This document shows positions 59,543 through 64,000 of a DNA stretch of 64,000 nucleotides, one piece after another. The position numbers were made by a program, and so were the translations under genes. Source of the stretch: Moniliophthora roreri (lineage: Eukaryota; Basidiomycota; Agaricomycetes; Agaricales; Marasmiaceae). Each line of letters begins with the position of its first letter. Position 1 is the stretch's first letter. Under the pieces are notes generated by a model. The model did not search any database, was not told where the DNA came from, and saw nothing but the letters and a program-made list of their open reading frames with translations. Location: the NCBI GenBank assembly GCA_001466705.2, contig LATX02000199.1, positions 372,001 through 436,000 on the forward strand. The letters are read 5' to 3'.

Positions 59543-60720
59543 ATGTCCAATGCATCCTCCGCCGCCTCTTCCTCTTCTGCTGCTGGCAGCCAGCCAGCCC
59601 AAATCCCAAGCCCTGTTCCTACTGTGTCGGGAGAAGGACGATATGGAGAAAACATCACCTATCCGAATGGCCTCAAACCAAACCCCTATCAGCTCCTTCA
59701 CCTCTTCAACACTGAACAGTACGACGATCAAATCCGGAACGCCGCTGATCAGCACAACCGACTGGAACCCTGCGTCAAAAGCCTGTTTTTCCTCAGGTCC
59801 CAACAAAAGCTTTTCGAAAGAATCATTGAAAGCTGCAGTCTTGAGATTGCAAACCAAGTAATGTATGCTTGCAACTATCAGCTGGGACTTGAAGGTCCCA
59901 TCACGGTACCGTCTACCTTTCCCTATCACCCTCATTTGTCCATGCCCCCTCCCGCAGATCCCAGAGCATTGTCAGAATACCCTGATCCCCTCACCTTCAG
60001 TCTCCTCGACCATCTCGGAAGACGAACCGATGGGAACGGATACCCCCGTCCCGACATCAATGACACTCGTAGCCTCATCTCCAGGCTCACATCCGAACCC
60101 CGAGTTGACGAACCCGAGCCCTCCTCCACTACCCATACCTCCCCCGAATTTCCCGACACCCTCGTTTATCCTGACCCCACTCCCACTCCCGACGTCAAGC
60201 CTAAGGTCAAGTCAATCGACTCCCTCACCCACTCCCAGTCCGAACCTCCAACGACCGACGACCCCAGAAGTCTTCAGACACCTGAAGCCTCAGTTCCACC
60301 AGAGTGTGGAACACATCCCCGCAGTTGGAGGGGAGGCCGTTCCCGGGGAGTCAGAGGGCGCGGACGAGGACGACAAGGGGGAGAACCGAATTCCCGAAAA
60401 CGTCGACGACCTACTGAAGGTCAGCTTGAGAAGTCTGACTCCGGCCCCGACCCCGATGATGCAGCTCATTGACCGCGTCTCTGCCCTGTGTGCGGATTGG
60501 AGCGCCATTTCGCCAGAGATTGCCCGCAGTACATGTGTCGTTGATGCTTCACGACTCAACCTGGACATACGTCTAGCAACTGCCCTGACCAATGAAGGTC
60601 TCGCCGCATTGCGTGTCGACGGCCTGATTCGAGCTCAGACTCTTTGTCGGACGGTCACCGTTATGACGATGAACAGTGGTACAATGACGAGCCCTACAAG
60701 AACCTTGGCGGAGAATGCTG
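59543..60720 (+). pseudogene. Post-integrase ORF with two zinc knuckles
   Basis: Starts three bases after the pol stop (MSNASSAASSSSAAGS). A structured N-terminal part (LHLFNTEQYDDQIRNAADQH, FLRSQQKLFERIIESCSLEI) is followed by a long Pro/Ser/Asp-rich linker, an Arg/Gly-rich basic patch (RGGRSRGVRGRGRGRQGG), and then CPVCGLERHFARDC (C-x2-C-x4-H-x4-C) and a second knuckle of the CFTTQPGHTSSNC type. TGA codons at 60470, 60542 and 60593 interrupt the last part. After about 60720 the plausible continuation (AEMLVAEYDRDAQLLFVGSD) is in another frame. A nucleic-acid-binding accessory protein is a reasonable inference; no proven function. Confidence 0.65.
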
Positions 60721-60994
60721 AAATGTTAGTCGCCGAGTATGACAGGGATGCTCAGTTGTTGTTCGTAGGATCGGATCCTCAGAAGGTGCGAATGCTCTCG
60801 GTCGAAGAACGGCAGGCCATGGGTTGGCAACTGAACTTGGATGTACCGTTGACACCTCGCTTAGAAACACTGGATACGATGGCGGACATGGATGATCGGC
60901 CTGATACGTCGTACGATTACGACACGGAGCTATACAGAGATGGTGAGTCGTAGAAGTGTAGGTGCTCGGAGTTTGCCCCTTGTTGAGGGGGTAA

Positions 60995-61449
60995 TGATAC
61001 AGACTTTCTTCTTCTTTTCCTTGTAGTACTTCCTATGCTTCTCTTTCCATCGGACTCGTTCACTTTCCCAGTCCCCTTTTCCTTTCTCACTCCTATGCTT
61101 CTCTTCCCATCAGACTCATCCACCTTCCCTCTCCCCATTTACCTATCCCTTTGTACTATATTACTCATATCCCGACTGCTTCGGGAAACCTTAGACAATC
61201 TCTGAACTCTTCACTATACATACATAGTCAGTATTAGCAGAGTTGTATCTATTTAAGCGCTCAAGCAGAGACTCTTAGTCTCTAGCTTGACCTAGTTAAT
61301 CAATACTTGTCTCAACGCCGATATCGAAGGATCTCTGAACTTCAGTAACCACTGAACGAACTTAAACTTGAACTTGCGACTACTACTTGAACGAAGAATG
61401 TACTTCGCTAAAGTGGTTGAGTCGACATTGCTGCACAAGTAACGTAACA
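60995..61449 (+). repeat. 3' LTR
   Basis: 455 bp from TGATACAG to GTAACGTAACA. It is followed by the TGCAA duplication. Confidence 0.95.
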
Positions 61450-61455
61450 TGCAAT

Positions 61456-62260
61456 CTAGATCTTATTATTGCTCATATCAATAATATCAGTTTCCTGTGG
61501 CTCCTGCAGTGGGGACAGCGAAGGGAAAGGTGTCAGCTTACGCTTCTTCCTTGGCTGCTCCAAACCTGACGACACTGTTGTTGTACGTGACGACTGAGAG
61601 CTCATAAGCGACAGAGCCGGTCTCTTTCTGCCTCGGGATATGTATGTCTGACACAATTCTTCGGCTTCCTTGACAAATATGCTGACAACTGCCAGCCGAT
61701 CAGATGGAGAGGCAAATTCCTCTGGAGTAGAGGAATATTTCTGACCAGTCAGCTTGTAAAGGGCTCACAAACGCTGAAACACAGCCATTGTCTCTTCGTC
61801 AGGATATTTGGTAATATACGCTATTGGATTGTGTTTGTGCACTGCAGTGGTACACTTGAATAAGGTAAGCAAACATGAGGAAGTTTTTGACCTACAACTT
61901 GCTCACCTTTGTATAGATCCTTCCAATATTCAAAAAGTTGGAACTGCCATAGTTCACGTATGCTCTCAGCTGACAGCCATGCTCATTCACGAATGTTCTT
62001 GGAAGAGGGACTGTGACCATTTCTGCGAAGTCATGAATATGGTTCTTCAGCTGGTTTCAATAAACCTCGACACTGATACTGTAGTCGGAAGGATCCATGG
62101 GTGCTTGAGTTGAAGGGGAGTGCTGGGAGTGGAATTTATATGACGGTTTGGTGTATGGTCCAAGAATTCCATATGGCATCATCGGCGATGGCGATCTGGA
62201 TTAATGGGCTATCCAGCTCTCTCAGGCGTCGCGTAGCCTCATGTTTGCTCAAATATCATA
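61456..62260 (-). pseudogene. Hypothetical gene fragment next to the chromovirus
   Basis: Coding-like minus-strand stretches: RRLRELDSPLIQIAIADDAI, then KHNPIAYITKYPDEETMAVF, then YKLTGQKYSSTPEEFASPSD, and a basic nuclear-signal-like tail (QPRKKRKL) ending at 61456. A TGA at 61765-61767 interrupts the frame. The stop lies two bases beyond the target duplication, so the element inserted just downstream of, or at the end of, this gene. Family unknown. Confidence 0.35.
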
Positions 62261-62368
62261 CTGGGTATGTTTTATGTTGTTTATTCCCACTATTTCTTGA
62301 ACCATAACCACCACGTCGTTCAACTTTGCAGGTTTCTAACTTTCCAACTATCGTCTGATCACCCAGAA

Positions 62369-63038
62369 ATGGCATTGGTTCCAGCGAATGCTGCCTCTGC
62401 AGCTCCTACCACTGCAGCTCCTCCTGCTACCACTGCTCCTCCTACCACCACTGCACCTCCTACCACCACTGCTCCTACTGCCACAACGCCAGCTGATGAC
62501 GATGCTGGTACTGCTATGGCCAACCATATTTGCACTCCCAAAGAGAGTCTTTGGGTTGAAACCCAGTTTTTCGAACAGTACTGGCAGGAGACTGAACTCC
62601 CCTCTCGTCTTCCATTCTCCAAGAAGAAGTGGGTTGAGAAAAATGTTTTAACACCATTTATCACACAATTCAACTACAATCATCTACTCTGTGCAATCTT
62701 CATTCAGGTATGTCATATCTGTTCTATTCTTCATCATACTAATGTGTTTTCAGCCTCTACAGAAGATCTTCACCAACAGAGCTCATGCACGTCGTATCAG
62801 AAACAGCCTTGCTTCAAACGCTACTCCCAGCAGTAGCATGTCTGGAAGTTCCTTGCCTCCGCCACCACCTTATACACCCTATGTACCATCGTTACCAACC
62901 ATGCAGGCTATTAACATGCCTTTCCTGCATCCTCCACCAGCCTCAGCACTTCCAACAGAGGATGTAGCTACCAAATTACGTTCCCCAGACTCCGTCAACC
63001 TCGCCATTATTTGGTTTACGGTTCCCGTGTGGGTTTGA
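62369..63038 (+). CDS. Hypothetical Ala/Pro/Thr-rich protein, interrupted
   Basis: Two exons (62369-62707 and 62754-63038) in phase. It begins MALVPANAASAAP with Ala/Pro/Thr repeats, then a more regular part (TPKESLWVETQFFEQYW, RLPFSKKKWVEKN), then NRAHARRIRNSLASNATP and a Pro-rich stretch. After SALP the sequence departs from the second copy of this region at 63659, so the current C-terminus probably comes from inserted sequence. Family unknown. Confidence 0.4.
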
Positions 63039-63069
63039 GGCCCGTTATTTCGTTAGTTCCTCTCCCTTA

Positions 63070-63420
63070 TTACAGTGACAATGCGACGAAATTTGGCTAC
63101 CTTGAGCCGCCGTAATTTTGGTCCCCCGCCCTAGACTCATGAGAGCTAGACTGAACCAAATTATGCCCCTTCCTCACACATACCGAAATTTTGTCCAGCA
63201 TCCTTGTCCCTTTCAACGTTCTTCCGTAATTTTGTGTCCCAGCTCGTGCAACAAAATTTCGTCTCTTTCAGTTGGTGGCTACAGGAGAAAACAAAGCTTT
63301 GATACTCACCTTGAGCGCCGTAATTTCATTCCCTCTGGCAGAATACAGACTAGCAGCTGCCGAGGAAGCGAAATTTTGATACTCGTCTTGAGCGTCGAAA
63401 TTTCGGTGGCCTTCTCTCCA
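63070..63420. repeat. Array of CCG(A/T)AATTT motifs
   Basis: At least eight occurrences of an AATTT core next to CG lie within 350 bp (near 63076, 63112, 63182, 63224, 63254, 63320, 63370 and 63397). Three are inside longer similar blocks of the form ACTC-CTTGAGCG-CG-AATTT. Not coding in any convincing frame. Confidence 0.6.
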
Positions 63421-63658
63421 AGAATACGTCACCGTCATGGATATGGTTTTTCGGAAGAGAAGAAGCTGAAGCAGGCGATCAAATACATCAAATTGAAGCT
63501 AGTAAGTACAACACTCTAGTTCTATTGATTCAAACTGACCCTCAATGCAAAGGCCTCCAAGTAGAATGGTGCAAAGCGAGAGCATGAGCGCAGCGATCGT
63601 GGGAAGAGCTACAGCTGCTGAACAAGGAGATGCGCCATGCCATTTCGTTCTGTGACTN

Positions 63659-64000
63659 TCTTCACCAACAGAGCTTGTGCATGTCATATCAGAAACAGCC
63701 TTGCTTCAAATGCTACTCCTGGCAGTAGCATGTCTGGAAGTTCCTTGCCCCCGCCACCACCTTATACACCCTATGTACCATTGTTACCAACCATGCAGGC
63801 TATTAACATGCCTTCCCTGCATCCTCCACCAGCCTCAGCACTTCCGCCTCCATCTACATCAACTACAACCATCAACCAAGTCATGCCGACACCATTATCT
63901 AACGTCCAAGGAGCCTCGGCTTCAGCATTGCCGCCATCTACATTGACTATGGTTACGGCTGTTGACCAAGTCACACAAACACTGCCATCATCTAATATTC
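63659..64000 (+). pseudogene. Second, partial copy of the 62.8 kb exon
   Basis: From 63659 the sequence repeats 62765-62950 with about 7% change and then continues in the same frame (INQVMPTPLSNVQGASASAL) to the window end. It begins immediately after the unresolved base at 63658, so it may be a true duplication or an assembly join. It shows what the C-terminal part of the 62369 gene may originally have looked like. Confidence 0.5.

Larger units (their letters stand above)
54143..61454 (+). mobile_element. Ty3/gypsy chromovirus, full length with TSD
   Basis: Two 455-bp LTRs (54148-54602 and 60995-61449) flank gag, pol and an extra ORF. The 5-bp target duplication TGCAA is present on both sides (54143-54147 and 61450-61454). 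LTR ends are TG...CA in the 3' copy; the 5' copy begins CG. A purine-rich tract (GAGGGGGTAA) precedes the 3' LTR. No convincing tRNA primer site follows the 5' LTR. The order RT, RNase H, integrase and chromodomain places it in the chromovirus clade. Several stop codons make this copy defective. Confidence 0.95.

Noticed and set aside
62388..62651. Leucine-rich plus-strand ORF
   Set aside because: It is a frame shadow of the Ala/Pro/Thr repeat of the 62369 gene.

Overview
The window is nuclear DNA of a filamentous basidiomycete, most likely an Agaricomycete. Genes are packed tightly and cut by many 45-75 nt GT-AG introns. Several products belong to lineage-typical families: a DUF6534 membrane protein, a KDZ transposase with a CxC2 cysteine cluster, and a Ty3/gypsy chromovirus. 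I cannot name the species. Exon structures were deduced by hand from splice sites, reading phase and comparison between paralogs inside the window.

Region by region. 0-8 kb: the 3' part of a type-B carboxylesterase, an intron-containing tRNA-Arg, a multi-pass membrane protein, a DUF6534 gene and a decayed carboxylesterase. 8-18 kb: a tandem duplication of about 4.5 kb. Each unit holds a carboxylesterase relic and an intact 580-residue membrane protein gene bracketed by about 180-bp direct repeats; a 1.6 kb strand-skewed stretch separates the units. 18-25 kb: sparse, with a lysine-rich hypothetical gene, a 169-bp Harbinger-like MITE, an orphan copy of the cassette repeat and a secreted-protein gene. 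25-31 kb: a divergent pair (6-phosphogluconolactonase-like and metallophosphoesterase), then a complete carboxylesterase. 31-38 kb: two tandem SGNH esterases and an MFS transporter of the allantoate-permease type. 39-43 kb: an aquaporin and a vacuolar-type Ca2+/H+ antiporter. 43-49 kb: mostly intergenic, then a MnSOD and a paralog of the 2.9 kb membrane protein. 49-64 kb: repeat-rich, with a 60-bp satellite, a KDZ transposon, a 7.3 kb chromovirus with matching LTRs and target-site duplication, and a low-complexity, partly duplicated region containing an unresolved base.

The functional theme of the gene-rich part is secretion and transport: secreted esterases, SGNH hydrolases and membrane transporters. 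There is no clear biosynthetic cluster. The repeat-rich right third shows decay: every interrupting stop in the chromovirus frames is TGA where Arg (CGA) fits, and most LTR differences are transitions at CpG. This suggests cytosine methylation followed by deamination. The least explained items are the post-integrase zinc-knuckle ORF of the chromovirus, the direct-repeat-bracketed membrane-gene cassette, and the AATTT motif array near 63.2 kb.
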